Source: Streptomyces spinoverrucosus
GTDB lineage: Bacteria > Actinomycetota > Actinomycetes > Streptomycetales > Streptomycetaceae
Assembly: GCF_006539505.1 (NCBI RefSeq)
Contig: NZ_BJND01000025.1
Location: 1 to 64,000 of the forward strand
Direction: 5' to 3'
DNA: 64,000 bases
Below the pieces are notes generated by a model. The model was not told the DNA's origin and did no database searches. It saw only the letters and a program-made list of their open reading frames with translations. The first letter of the stretch is position 1. Each line of letters opens with the position of its first letter. Of this stretch, positions 17,470 through 27,095 are shown piece by piece. The position numbers and the translations under genes are program-made.

Positions 17470-19752
17470 TCATGCGGGGTACGGCACATCGGCCTCCGTG
17501 GTGCCGGCGGGCTGGATGTGCACGGTTCCGTCCGGGCCGCCGAAGCGCAGCTGCCACGGCTGCGCGCTGTCGGTGGTCACGTGCAGCCTGCCGCCCCGGC
17601 GGCGCAGGTGGAAGCGGGCCGTCTCACCGGGGCCGTCGGTGCTCGGGATCACCACGGTGCGCTCGGCGCCGTCGGCGAAGGCGTGCACCCGCAGCTCGAC
17701 GCCGTCCGCCCAGGCGGAGACCGGGTGCTGGTCGTCGGCGGCCAGCGGGATGACCGAGTTCGGGCGGGCCAGCAGCGGCAGGGTGTGGAAGCCGTGCTGC
17801 TCGCGGACCCAGCGGGGGCCGGTGACCTGAGCGCCCGTCAGCACATTGGTCCACGTGCCGTCCGGCACGTAGTACTCGACCGTGCCGTCGTCGGTGAAGA
17901 CGGGCGCGACGAGCAGGTCGTCACCGAGCATGTACTGCCGGTCGAGGGTGGCGGCGGCCGGGTCGTCGGGGAACTCCAGCACCATGGCGCGCATCACCGG
18001 GGTACCCGCGGTGTGCGCCTGCTGCGCGGCGCGCTGGAGGTACGGGGCGAGGCGGTGCTTGAGGAGGGTGAACTCGCGGGTGACGTCGACAGCCTCCTCG
18101 CCGTAGTCCCACGGCACTCGGTACGACTTGCTGCCGTGCAGGCGGCTGTGCGAGGAGAGCAGCCCGAACTGCACCCAGCGCTTGAACACGGCCGGGGTCG
18201 GGGTGCCCTCGAAGCCGCCGATGTCATGGCTCCAGAAGCCGAAGCCGGACAGGCCGAGGGAGAGCCCGCCGCGCAGGGACTCGGCCATGGCCTTGAAGTG
18301 GGACTCGCAGTCGCCGCCCCAGTGGACCGGATACTGCTGGCCGCCCGCCGTGGCGCAGCGGGCGAACAGCAGCGCCTCGCCCTCGCCGCGCTCGGTGCGC
18401 AGCAGGTCGAAGACGGCCTGGTTGTAGAGGTGGGTGTAGTAGTTGTGCATCCGCTCGGGGTCGGAGCCGTCGTGCCAGACGACGTCGGTGGGGATGCGCT
18501 CGCCGAAGTCGGTCTTGAAGCAGTCCACGCCCTGGTCGAGCAGAGTCTTCAGTTTGCCGGTGTACCAGTCGCGCGCGGCCGGGTTGGTGAAGTCCACCAG
18601 CGCCATGCCGGGCTGCCACAGGTCCCACTGCCACACGCTGCCGTCCGGGCGCCTCACCAGGTGGCCCTCGCGCATACCCTCCTCGAACATCGCCGACTGC
18701 TGCGCGATGTAGGGGTTGATCCAGGCGGAGATCCGCAGCCCCTGCTGCTTCAGCCTGTTCAGCATGCCCGCCGGGTCGGGGAAGGTGTCGGAGTCCCATG
18801 CGAAGTCGCACCACTGGTAAGCGCGCATCCAGAAGCAGTCGAAGTGGAAGACGCTCAGCGGGATGCCGCGTTCGGCCATTCCGTCGACGAAGCGGTTGAC
18901 GGTGACCTCGTCGTAGTCGGTGGTGAAGGAGGTGGTCAGCCACAGGCCCAGCGCCCAGGCCGGGGGCAGGGCGGGGCGGCCGGTGAGCGCGGAGTAGCGC
19001 TCCAGGATCCGCTTCGGGCTCGGGCCGTGGACGACGAAGAACTCCAGCGACTGGTCCTCGACGCTGAACTGGACCTGGCCGACGGACTCGGAGCCGACCT
19101 CGTAACTGACCTTGCCCGGGTGGTTGACGAAGACGCCGTAACCGCGGTTGGTCAGGTGGAAGGGGATGTTCTTGTACGCCTGCTCGCTGCTGGTGCCGCC
19201 GTCCGCCTGCCAGATGTCCACCACCTGCCCGTTCTTGACGAAGGGGGTGAACCGTTCCCCCAGCCCGTATACCAACTCCCCTACATCCAGGGAGAGTTGC
19301 CCGAGCATGAAGTGCCGGCCGTCGGCGTCTGTGACGAAGCCGGTGCCGCGCTCGCCGACGGAGGTCAGCACTCGCCCGTCGGCGGTGAACTCCAGGTGCC
19401 ACGGCTGGGAGGTGTCCACCCGCAGCGACAGCTCACCGGATCTGAGCTCGACCACGGCGCCGTCCCAGTGCACCTTTCCGGCGTCCGGTTGCGCGCCCGG
19501 CAGCGCGAACTCCGGCCCGCGCCGCACGGAACCGGCGTGGTGGGTGGCGCGCACCCCGATCACTCCCTCGGCCGGCGACCAGCATGCGACGGTCAGCAGC
19601 GGGCTGTTGAGCGTGCCGCCCCGGCTGAGCACCTGCTTCACCGGCGCGTAGAGGGTCATTCGGTGCTCGTCGGCCCGGACGTCCGCGACCTCGGTGGCGT
19701 AGCGCGCGGTGACGCCCGGTCGCGACAGCCAGTAGCCGTCGGTGAACTTCAT
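17470..19752 (-). CDS. GH31 alpha-xylosidase, YicI type
   Basis: A 760-residue cytoplasmic enzyme. The nucleophile is Asp415 in CFKTDFGERIP and the acid/base Asp481 in HWGGDCESHF, one residue off Asp416 and Asp482 of E. coli YicI; KTDFGE marks the alpha-xylosidase branch. It removes alpha-1,6-xylose from the non-reducing end of xyloglucan oligosaccharides. ATG 19752 (MKFTDGYWL) is preferred over an upstream start at 19803 because family similarity begins there and RBS-like GGAGGAAACC precedes it. Divergent from the GH42 gene at 19924, with two operator boxes between them. Confidence 0.95.
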   Translation of the reverse strand: MKFTDGYWLSRPGVTARYATEVADVRADEHRMTLYAPVKQVLSRGGTLNSPLLTVACWSPAEGVIGVRATHHAGSVRRGPEFALPGAQPDAGKVHWDGAVVELRSGELSLRVDTSQPWHLEFTADGRVLTSVGERGTGFVTDADGRHFMLGQLSLDVGELVYGLGERFTPFVKNGQVVDIWQADGGTSSEQAYKNIPFHLTNRGYGVFVNHPGKVSYEVGSESVGQVQFSVEDQSLEFFVVHGPSPKRILERYSALTGRPALPPAWALGLWLTTSFTTDYDEVTVNRFVDGMAERGIPLSVFHFDCFWMRAYQWCDFAWDSDTFPDPAGMLNRLKQQGLRISAWINPYIAQQSAMFEEGMREGHLVRRPDGSVWQWDLWQPGMALVDFTNPAARDWYTGKLKTLLDQGVDCFKTDFGERIPTDVVWHDGSDPERMHNYYTHLYNQAVFDLLRTERGEGEALLFARCATAGGQQYPVHWGGDCESHFKAMAESLRGGLSLGLSGFGFWSHDIGGFEGTPTPAVFKRWVQFGLLSSHSRLHGSKSYRVPWDYGEEAVDVTREFTLLKHRLAPYLQRAAQQAHTAGTPVMRAMVLEFPDDPAAATLDRQYMLGDDLLVAPVFTDDGTVEYYVPDGTWTNVLTGAQVTGPRWVREQHGFHTLPLLARPNSVIPLAADDQHPVSAWADGVELRVHAFADGAERTVVIPSTDGPGETARFHLRRRGGRLHVTTDSAQPWQLRFGGPDGTVHIQPAGTTEADVPYPA

Positions 19753-19832
19753 CGAGTGGTTTCCTCCGTCCGCGCACAGTGCGCGGTGATCAGGCCCCGG
19801 CACCAGTAGCGGTGGCTGTCCCTGGGCGCGTT

Positions 19833-19848
19833 GGTGAAGCGCTTCGAC
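19833..19848. promoter_or_regulatory. LacI-type operator, GH31 side
   Basis: GGTGAAGCGCTTCGAC, about 80 bases upstream of the GH31 ATG. Its centre is 58 bases from the second box at 19891. Confidence 0.8.
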
Positions 19849-19890
19849 GCTGCCATTGCATGAGATGTGGTGTCAATGCTTGCATTGCGA

Positions 19891-19906
19891 AGTGAAGCGC
19901 TTCGAC
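19891..19906. promoter_or_regulatory. LacI-type operator, GH42 side
   Basis: AGTGAAGCGCTTCGAC ends 17 bases before ATG 19924, so bound repressor would cover the GH42 ribosome-binding region or start of transcription. Confidence 0.8.
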
Positions 19907-19923
19907 TCCAGAGGGGACTTCGC

Positions 19924-22065
19924 ATGACCGCTCTGCCCGCGCGCGTGATGTTCGGCGCCGCCTACTACCACGAGTACCAGCCGTACGAGCGACTCAAGAC
20001 CGACCTCGATCTCATGACGGAGGCGAAGTTCACCGTCATCCGCGTCGGCGAGTCGGTCTGGTCCACCTGGGAACCGGAGAACGGCCGCTTCGAACTCGAC
20101 TGGCTGCAACCCGTCCTCGACGGCGCCCACGAGCGCGGCATCTCCGTCGTCCTCGGCACCCCCACCTACGCGGTGCCGCCGTGGCTGGCCCGGCAGTACC
20201 CGGAGATCGCCGCCGAGGACGCCACCGGGCGCCGCGCCGCGTGGGGCGGCCGGCAGGAGGTCGACATCACGCACCCGGCCTTCCGTTTCCACGCGGAGCG
20301 GGTGATCCGCGCGATCGTGGCCCGTTACGCCGGCCACCCCGCGGTCATCGGCTTCCAGGTCGACAACGAGCCGGGCCCGCGACTGCCGCACAACCACGGT
20401 GTCTTCCAGCGGTTCGTCGACGACCTGCGGCAGCGATACGGCGATGTGGAGACCCTCAACCGCGAGTGGGGGCTGGTGTACTGGTCGCACCGGCTGTCCA
20501 CCTGGGCCGACCTGTGGACCCCGGAGGGCAACGCGCAGCCGCAGTACGACCTGGCCTGGCAGGCGTTCCAGGCGCGTCAGACCACCGAGTTCATCGCCTG
20601 GCAGGCGGGCATCGTGCGCGAGTACGCGAGGCCCGACCAGTTCGTCACCACCTGCCTCGCCTACGGTTCTCCCGGCCTGGAGGACGACGAGCTCACCGAC
20701 AGCCTGGACGTCACCGCGGGCAACCCGTACTACGACATGCAGGACAGCCTCACGATGCCCGAGCCGCCGCGCGAGAAGCTGCCGCAGCAGTGGATGGCCT
20801 ACGGCGCGTGGGCACTGCACCAGAGCGCCGACCGGATCTACTCCTCGCGCCAGGAGCCGTTCCTCATCACGGAGACCAACGCCCAGGCCATCGGCGGCCC
20901 TTCGGACAACCGGCCCGCCTTCGACGGACAGTGGCGGCAGGCCGCCTGGGCGCTGGTCGCACGCGGGGCCCGCATGATCGAGTACTGGCACTGGCACACA
21001 CTGCACTTCGGTGCCGAGACGTACTGGGGCGGAATCCTCCCGCACAGCGGACGACCGGGGCGAGCGTACGGCGAACTCGCCCGACTGGGCGCCGAGTTCG
21101 AGCGGGCCGGAGACCTGGTCGCCGGCATCACACCGGACGCCGACATCGCGATGCTGTACTCGGCGCCGAGCAAGTGGCTGATGCGCAAGAACCCACCGCT
21201 CGCCGCCCCCGACGGCGGTCCGGACGCGGGTGCCTACGAGGGCATCTTCGACCCGTTCTACCGGGGCGCGTTCGAGGCGGGGCGCCAGGTACGGATCCTG
21301 CACGCCCGCCAGCTGCACGATCCGCGCGGCGAACGCCCGGGGCTGCCACCGGAGTCGGCCGCCGAGCTGCACCCCGTACTCATCGCCCCCGCGCTGTACG
21401 TGGCGGACGACGGGACGCTCGACTGGCTCGGCGCCTACGCGGAGGCGGGCGGCCACCTCGTCCTCGGTCCCCGCACCGGTTACGGCGACCACGAGGCGCG
21501 GGCACGCCACGAGGTGACACCGGCACGCCTGGTGAAGGCCGCGGGCGTCCGGTACGACGAGTTCAGCAACCTGCACGCCGACCTGCCGCTGCGCGCCGCG
21601 CCGGACAGCCCGCTCCAGCTGCCCGCCGACGCGGTGGCCACCCGCTGGGTGGAGGGCCTGGCCGTCGAGGACGCCGACGTCCTCGCCGAGTACGACCACC
21701 CGCACTTCGGGCGCTGGCCCGCCGTCACCACCCGCCGTCACGGCGCGGGCCGCGTCACGTGCGTGGGCACCGTGCCCGGCCGCGATCTGGCCCGCGCGCT
21801 CGCCGCGTGGCTCGCGCCCTCCCCGTGCAGTGGCTGGCAGGACCTGCCGGACTCGGTCACCGTCGCCACCGGCGCGGCCCCCGACGGCCGGCGCGTCCAT
21901 GTCGTCCACAACTGGAGCTGGCAGCCGGCCACCGCCCAGGCGCCGGTGGACCTGACCGACGCCCTGGACGGCAGCGTGGTCCCGGCCGGTACGCCCGTGC
22001 GGCTCGGTGCCTGGGACGTCCGCGTCCTCGCCGCCGCACCGGGGGCTGCCGCGGAGGCCCGCTGA
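19924..22065 (+). CDS. GH42 beta-galactosidase, third and divergent paralogue
   Basis: A 713-residue cytoplasmic GH42 protein with acid/base Glu149 in QVDNEPG and nucleophile Glu317 in FLITETNAQ. It is clearly different from the copy A/B pair and slightly longer. ATG 19924 behind GAGGGGA is chosen; an upstream start at 19867 would lie inside the operator. It is paired divergently with GH31 alpha-xylosidase, which fits stepwise removal of galactose and then xylose from XLXG-type xyloglucan oligosaccharides. Some GH42 enzymes act on alpha-L-arabinopyranosides, so the sugar is inferred. Confidence 0.92.
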   Translation: MTALPARVMFGAAYYHEYQPYERLKTDLDLMTEAKFTVIRVGESVWSTWEPENGRFELDWLQPVLDGAHERGISVVLGTPTYAVPPWLARQYPEIAAEDATGRRAAWGGRQEVDITHPAFRFHAERVIRAIVARYAGHPAVIGFQVDNEPGPRLPHNHGVFQRFVDDLRQRYGDVETLNREWGLVYWSHRLSTWADLWTPEGNAQPQYDLAWQAFQARQTTEFIAWQAGIVREYARPDQFVTTCLAYGSPGLEDDELTDSLDVTAGNPYYDMQDSLTMPEPPREKLPQQWMAYGAWALHQSADRIYSSRQEPFLITETNAQAIGGPSDNRPAFDGQWRQAAWALVARGARMIEYWHWHTLHFGAETYWGGILPHSGRPGRAYGELARLGAEFERAGDLVAGITPDADIAMLYSAPSKWLMRKNPPLAAPDGGPDAGAYEGIFDPFYRGAFEAGRQVRILHARQLHDPRGERPGLPPESAAELHPVLIAPALYVADDGTLDWLGAYAEAGGHLVLGPRTGYGDHEARARHEVTPARLVKAAGVRYDEFSNLHADLPLRAAPDSPLQLPADAVATRWVEGLAVEDADVLAEYDHPHFGRWPAVTTRRHGAGRVTCVGTVPGRDLARALAAWLAPSPCSGWQDLPDSVTVATGAAPDGRRVHVVHNWSWQPATAQAPVDLTDALDGSVVPAGTPVRLGAWDVRVLAAAPGAAAEAR

Positions 22066-22187
22066 CATCCGCCACCGTGGCACCGGAAACAGGCCGGCAG
22101 GTCGGCAGGCCGACAACGAGCCCGGCGCCGGTCTCCGGCACACCCGGTGCCATGCTGTGAGGAGTTGAGCCGCCCCGGGCGAAGCCG

Positions 22188-22219
22188 AGTCCGGCACCGA
22201 AGTCTTTCGGTGCCGGACT
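22188..22219. terminator. Bidirectional terminator between GH42 and GH3
   Basis: Perfect 14-base arms (22188-22201 and 22206-22219) around a 4-base loop, midway between two convergent genes. The rest of 22066-22260 shows nothing else. Confidence 0.85.
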
Positions 22220-22260
22220 GCTGCGCATCGACTCCCATACCCGTGGCGTCGAGGCGGACC

Positions 22261-25104
22261 TCAGACGGTGAAGGCGACGCGCGCGAGCCGCACCGGGCCA
22301 CGCAGCCCCAGGCGGACGTCGTGCACACCGGCCGCCACGACGGCGGGGGCGTTCACCGTGGCGTAGTCGTAGGGCCCGGCCGTAGCCGGGGAAAGCGTGA
22401 GCACGGCCAGGACGGGACCGTCACCCAGCGAGAGTTCGACCGTGCCCTCACCCGCGGCCTCCATGGTGATCCCGGCAGCCCCCTTTCCGAAGTCACAGTC
22501 ACGGAACAGCAACTCGCCCCTGCGGCCGGCCACCGGGGCGACGGAGTCACCCGATGTCTTCGTGCGGTCCACGATCTCCGTGTCGCTCTGCTCGTCGAAG
22601 TCCACCGCGTCCAGGCCGCCCACCATGACCGGCTGGGGGACGGACGGCTCGCCGTCGAGGTCGATGGTCTCGGTCAGACGGATGTCCTCGCTGGATGCTC
22701 CGACGAGGATCTCGTAGAGGCCGGGCGCCACCCGCTGACGTCCCTGCGCCACGTCCCAGAACGCGAACGCCGACTCCGGCACCCGGAAGGCGATCTCCGT
22801 GACCTCGCCGGGCGCGAGCGTCACACGCCGGTGCGCGGCCAGTTCCCTGCGGGGCCGTGGCACCGACGGGTCCATGGCCCGGGTGTAGAGCTGGGCGACC
22901 TCGTCCGCGGTGACGTCACCGGTGTTGGCGACCGTGAAGGACACGTGCAGTGTCCCGTCCTCGACTCGGGTCGTGAGGCCTTCGTAGGAGAACGACGCGT
23001 ACGACAGGCCGTGGCCGAAGGGGAAGAGCGGTGTGCCTTCGAAGTAGAGGTAGGTCTGGCGGCTGCCGATCACGTCGTAGTCGAGGAGGTCGGGCAGGTC
23101 GGAGTCGTCGGCGTACCAGGTCTGGGGGAGGCGGCCGGCAGGGGAGACGTCCCCGGCCAGGATGCGGGCCAGGGCGGTGCCGGCCGCCTGGCCGCCGTGT
23201 GCCGTCCACAGCAGCGCCGGCACCTCCGCGTGATCGATCGCGTACGGGTACGCCGACACGAGTGCGAGGACGGTGTTGGGGTTGGCGGTGCGGGCGGCGC
23301 GCAGGAGGCGTTCCTGGTGGGCGGGGAGGGCCAGGGTCGTGCGGTCCTCGGTCTCGCGGCCATGGATGTGCGGGTCGTTGCCCGCGACCACCAGCACCAC
23401 GTCCGCCCGCTCGGCGACCCTGTTCACCGCGTCCACGCCGCTTTCGACGACGACGATTTTGAAGATCTCTTCGTTCCCTTCGGCAACCTTGAGGCCGTCG
23501 GCGGCGACAGAGACATGGCGACCGGTTCCGATGTGCAGCAAGAGGTGCCCGTGCTCGTGGGGTTCCAGGCGGAAGGTTTCCTGGACGAACCAGCCTCCGG
23601 GCTGGTCGGCGGAGGCGCGCACGTAGCCGTCCTCGGCGACCGAGAGGTAGCGGCCGTCGGGTGCGCGCAGCGTGAGCACGCCCTCGCCCCAGTCGACGAG
23701 GGCGAACTCCGTGCCGGTTGCGTCGGTGGTCAGCGGGGGCAGGTCGGTGCGGCCCGTCAGCAGGGCCGGGTCCAGGGCGCCCTCGGCGCCGCGCACCTCG
23801 TCGTCGGCGTCCGTCGCGGGGACGTGCAGGAAGGATCCGGCCGATGTCTTGAGCCGGATGCGGTCGACGCCCTCCGCGAACTGCACCTGCTCGGTGCCGA
23901 ACCGCTCGTACAGGCCCTCCAGGGGTGTGGAACGGTGGATGAGGGTGCCGCTGTACCAGTCGAGTTTGCACTCGTCGGCGAGCAGGCCGACCACCGCGAT
24001 CCGGGTGGCGGGCGCGAGCGGCAGCAGCCCGCCGTCGTTCTTGAGTAGCACGACGGCCTGCTCGGCCGTCTCCTGGGCGAGGGCCCGGTGGGCGGGGGTG
24101 TCGAAGTCGTGGGTGAGCGCGTGCGGGTCGTGCTCCGGGTCGAACTCGCCCAGGCGGAAACGGACCGAGAGCTGGCGGCGCACGGCGGTGTCGATGTCCG
24201 CCTCGGTCAGCAGGCCCCGCTCCAGGGCACCGCGGACCCGCGCGGTGATCTGGGTGCTGTCGGTGTTGTGGTCGGTGAAGCTGTCGACGCCGGCCAGCAG
24301 GGAGGCGGCGGTGGCCTCCTCGTGGGTGTCGAAGTAGTGCTCGGAGTCGACCAGGTTGGACGGCGCCCCCGCGTCCGAGCAGACCAGCAGGTCCTCCTCG
24401 GTCCAGGTGCGCAGGTGCTCGCGCAGGTACGGGGAGACGTGGTTGGGGCGGCCGTTGACCAGGTTGTAGGCCGGCATGACCCCGGCCACGGCGCCGGCCT
24501 CGACGGTGTCGCGGAAGGCGCTCAGGTCGTACTCGTGCAGCACACGCGGACGCACCGAGGAGGACGTGATGTCGCGGTCCGTCTCGTTGTTGTGCGCGAG
24601 CCAGTGCTTCAGGACGGGTGCGGTGCGCCAGTACGTCGGGTGCTCGCCGCGCAGGCCGTGGGTGTAGGCGGTGGCGATGGCGGAGGTGAGTTTGGGGTCC
24701 TCCGAGTAGCCCTCCTCGTTGCGGCCCCACAGCGGGTGGCGCAGCAGGTTGACGGTCGGGGCCCACACGTTCAGGCCCACACGGTCGTCGCGGGCGCGCA
24801 TCGCCCGGACCTCCTTGGACACCGCCTCGCCGACCCGTCGGACGAGATCCGTGTTCCAGGTCGCGCCCAGACCCACCGCCTGCGGGAACACCGTGGCCGG
24901 ACCCATCCACGCCACGCCGTGCAGCGCCTCCTGGCCGGTACGGAACGCGGCGATGCCCAGGCGCTCCACGGCCGGGACGTACTGGTGCAGGAACCCGATC
25001 TTCTCGTCGAGGGTGAGCCGCGACAGAAGGTCGTCGATGCGCTTCGCGAACGGCAGCTGCGGATCGCGGAAAGGAGCTGGTGTGTGCGGCCGGTGTGCGG
25101 ACAC
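22261..25104 (-). CDS. GH3 beta-glucosidase/xylosidase with internal trefoil-like insert
   Basis: A 947-residue cytoplasmic protein. The GH3 TIM barrel holds nucleophile Asp244 in LLVCSDAGAP, followed by the alpha/beta sandwich (RIAVVGLLADECKLDWYSG). Inserted before the sandwich is completed are ~140 residues that look like a fascin/trefoil fold (TLRAPDGRYLSVAEDG, HLLLHIGTGRHVSVAADG) where many GH3s carry a PA14 domain. A fibronectin-III-like domain follows (ELAAHRRVTLAPGEVTEIAF), then a CBM6-like C-terminal beta-sandwich. Expected role is removal of backbone glucose after alpha-xylosidase action. The start is GTG 25104 behind AAGGGGA. Divergent from the importer operon with operators at 25138 and 25296. 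Confidence 0.9.
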   Translation of the reverse strand: MSAHRPHTPAPFRDPQLPFAKRIDDLLSRLTLDEKIGFLHQYVPAVERLGIAAFRTGQEALHGVAWMGPATVFPQAVGLGATWNTDLVRRVGEAVSKEVRAMRARDDRVGLNVWAPTVNLLRHPLWGRNEEGYSEDPKLTSAIATAYTHGLRGEHPTYWRTAPVLKHWLAHNNETDRDITSSSVRPRVLHEYDLSAFRDTVEAGAVAGVMPAYNLVNGRPNHVSPYLREHLRTWTEEDLLVCSDAGAPSNLVDSEHYFDTHEEATAASLLAGVDSFTDHNTDSTQITARVRGALERGLLTEADIDTAVRRQLSVRFRLGEFDPEHDPHALTHDFDTPAHRALAQETAEQAVVLLKNDGGLLPLAPATRIAVVGLLADECKLDWYSGTLIHRSTPLEGLYERFGTEQVQFAEGVDRIRLKTSAGSFLHVPATDADDEVRGAEGALDPALLTGRTDLPPLTTDATGTEFALVDWGEGVLTLRAPDGRYLSVAEDGYVRASADQPGGWFVQETFRLEPHEHGHLLLHIGTGRHVSVAADGLKVAEGNEEIFKIVVVESGVDAVNRVAERADVVLVVAGNDPHIHGRETEDRTTLALPAHQERLLRAARTANPNTVLALVSAYPYAIDHAEVPALLWTAHGGQAAGTALARILAGDVSPAGRLPQTWYADDSDLPDLLDYDVIGSRQTYLYFEGTPLFPFGHGLSYASFSYEGLTTRVEDGTLHVSFTVANTGDVTADEVAQLYTRAMDPSVPRPRRELAAHRRVTLAPGEVTEIAFRVPESAFAFWDVAQGRQRVAPGLYEILVGASSEDIRLTETIDLDGEPSVPQPVMVGGLDAVDFDEQSDTEIVDRTKTSGDSVAPVAGRRGELLFRDCDFGKGAAGITMEAAGEGTVELSLGDGPVLAVLTLSPATAGPYDYATVNAPAVVAAGVHDVRLGLRGPVRLARVAFTV

Positions 25105-25137
25105 GTGGGATCCCCTTGAGATGGAGAAGTAAGTGCT

Positions 25138-25153
25138 TTCGAAGCGCTTCGAT
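25138..25153. promoter_or_regulatory. LacI-type operator, GH3 side
   Basis: TTCGAAGCGCTTCGAT, 33 bases upstream of the GH3 GTG. Confidence 0.8.
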
Positions 25154-25295
25154 GCTCATTCGCCACCGGGGCGGGTGTCAAGAGATCAACGCTGTTACAT
25201 CAAGCAGGACATACGGATAGTCCCCTCTGTGCCTCACAGGAATCTTGGCAGCGACTCTTGTGCGCCCCTGGGCGTTCACTTAACCTCGCAGCAAC

Positions 25296-25311
25296 ATCGA
25301 AGCGCTTCGAC
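25296..25311. promoter_or_regulatory. LacI-type operator, importer side
   Basis: ATCGAAGCGCTTCGAC, 110 bases upstream of the solute-binding-protein start; 158 bases centre to centre from the GH3-side box. Confidence 0.8.
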
Positions 25312-25421
25312 GGCGAACCGCGTCGTAGTCATTGGATGTCCATTTTCAGCTCAGCCAGTCCCAGTCACCACACCGCAGCCGACGGCCTTCCGCCGGGTGT
25401 GTGCCATGAAGGGTTGACGCA

Positions 25422-27095
25422 ATGACGCCGAACGCCGCCTCCGCCGGACCCAGCCGGAGAAGCTTCCTCGCCTCCACGGCGGTCGCCACCGCAGCGGTGG
25501 CGGGAGGAATGCCGCTGCTCACCGCCTGCGGCGGTTCGGACAGCGGGAAGCGCGAAGGGGCCACATCGGGGAAGGCAGCCGACAAGCTGCTCCCCACCTA
25601 CGTCGCCAGCACGATCGCCAAGCCGGACCTTCCGTCGAAGAACGGCTCGTCGGCCGGCTACACCAGCAAGGTCGACCTCGCGACCCTCGCCACCTCGGTC
25701 CCGAAAAAGCTCGGCACCGGCGCTCCCCTCAAGGTCATGTCCCCGTTCTGGGGAACCCCGCCGAAGCCCGGGTGCGCGTACTACACGGCACTCGACGCCA
25801 CGGTGGGCACCAAGATCACCTGGCAGAACCAGGACGGCAACACCTATGGTGAGAAACTCGGCGCCGTCCTCGCCTCCAGCTCCATACCCGACATGGTGGT
25901 CGTGCCCGGCTGGGAACTGGTCGGCAAGATCTCGAACGCGGTCACCGCGAAGTTCATGGACCTCGGCCCCTACCTGGCGGGCGACAAGGTCAAGAAGTAC
26001 CCGAACCTGGCCGCGATCCCGTCCGACTCCTGGCGCATGAGCATCTTCGGAGGCGCGCTGCGCGGCATCCCGATGCCCGCCGCTCCCGCGAGCTTCATCA
26101 CGCCCTACTACCGCAAGGACATCTTCGACAAGAGGGGCTACACCGTCCCCAAGTCGGCCGATGAGTTCCTCAGCTGGGCCAAGGAGGCCACCAGCGCCAA
26201 GGCCAAGGTGTGGGCCTGTGGTGACATGAGGTGGAGCTCGGCGGGCATCTTCGGTGTCCTGCCCTCCGGGACGCTCGGCTGGAACATCGAGGACGACGGC
26301 AAGCTGACGAACCGCATCGAGCATCCTGAGTACCTCGAATCCCTGGAGTGGGTCCGCAAGCTGTTCGCCGCGGGTGTGGTTCATCCCGACGACAAAGCAA
26401 ACACGGGCGACCCGGGCCAGCGGTTCACCGCCGGGCAGGTCCTGGTCTACAACGGCAACGGGGCCGACTGGTGGGGCAAGACCGTCGAACAGGCTCAGTC
26501 CAACCCGGACTTCCAGATCGAGGGCATGGACTACTTCGGCGCCGACGGCGGCAACCCGACGCTGTACGCCGCCCAGCCCGCCGGCATCTGGTCGATGATC
26601 CGCAAGGGCGCCTCGAAGGAGACGGTCGAGAACGCGCTGGCCGCCGCCAACTTCGCGGCAGCGCCCTACGGCACCAAGGAGCGGATGTTCGTCGAATACG
26701 GCGTCGAGGGCACCCACTACACCGTCAAGGACGGCGTACCGGTCAAGAACGAGCGGGGTATCCAGGAGGTGAACAGCGCCTGGGCGCTGCTGGCGGCCCC
26801 GGCTCCTTTCACCGCCCACCCCGACTTCCCCGAGATCGCCCGCAAGCAGGTCGAGTGGCAGCAGCGGCAGGGTGCCTTCATGAAGAAGACGTCCACGTAC
26901 GGCATGAACATCGTCGAGCCAACCCGCTACGCCACCCTCTCCAGCCAGTTCGAGCAGCTGGAGATCGACTTCGTGCGCGGCCACAAGAAGCTGTCCGACG
27001 TGCAGCAGGCCATCTCCACCTGGAAGTCCTCCGGCGGCGACAAGCTGCGCGACTGGTACAAGCAGCTCCTCGACAAGAACGGCAGTGGCAACTGA
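25422..27095 (+). CDS. Oligosaccharide ABC importer, lipoprotein substrate-binding protein
   Basis: A 557-residue family-1 extracellular solute-binding protein. It starts with a twin-arginine motif (SRRSFLAST) and a lipobox ending in LLTACGG, so it is an exported lipoprotein. The large size places it with the LipO/LplA group of oligosaccharide binders paired with LplB- and YtcP-type permeases. Context (alpha-xylosidase, GH42, GH3, GH74) indicates xyloglucan oligosaccharides as ligand. The stop overlaps the first permease start by one base. It is first in the operon and controlled by the operator at 25296. Confidence 0.92.
   Translation: MTPNAASAGPSRRSFLASTAVATAAVAGGMPLLTACGGSDSGKREGATSGKAADKLLPTYVASTIAKPDLPSKNGSSAGYTSKVDLATLATSVPKKLGTGAPLKVMSPFWGTPPKPGCAYYTALDATVGTKITWQNQDGNTYGEKLGAVLASSSIPDMVVVPGWELVGKISNAVTAKFMDLGPYLAGDKVKKYPNLAAIPSDSWRMSIFGGALRGIPMPAAPASFITPYYRKDIFDKRGYTVPKSADEFLSWAKEATSAKAKVWACGDMRWSSAGIFGVLPSGTLGWNIEDDGKLTNRIEHPEYLESLEWVRKLFAAGVVHPDDKANTGDPGQRFTAGQVLVYNGNGADWWGKTVEQAQSNPDFQIEGMDYFGADGGNPTLYAAQPAGIWSMIRKGASKETVENALAAANFAAAPYGTKERMFVEYGVEGTHYTVKDGVPVKNERGIQEVNSAWALLAAPAPFTAHPDFPEIARKQVEWQQRQGAFMKKTSTYGMNIVEPTRYATLSSQFEQLEIDFVRGHKKLSDVQQAISTWKSSGGDKLRDWYKQLLDKNGSGN

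Noticed and set aside
16798..19809. 1003-codon plus-strand open frame opposite GH31
   Set aside because: It spans larE, a terminator and the whole GH31 gene and has no recognisable domain; GH31 catalytic motifs are on the other strand.
19867..19923. Upstream start for the third GH42 gene
   Set aside because: It would translate through the operator box; the start at 19924 has the ribosome-binding site and family similarity.
19873..22197. 774-codon minus-strand open frame opposite GH42
   Set aside because: Mirror of the GH42 gene; no motifs and it would cross the operator region.
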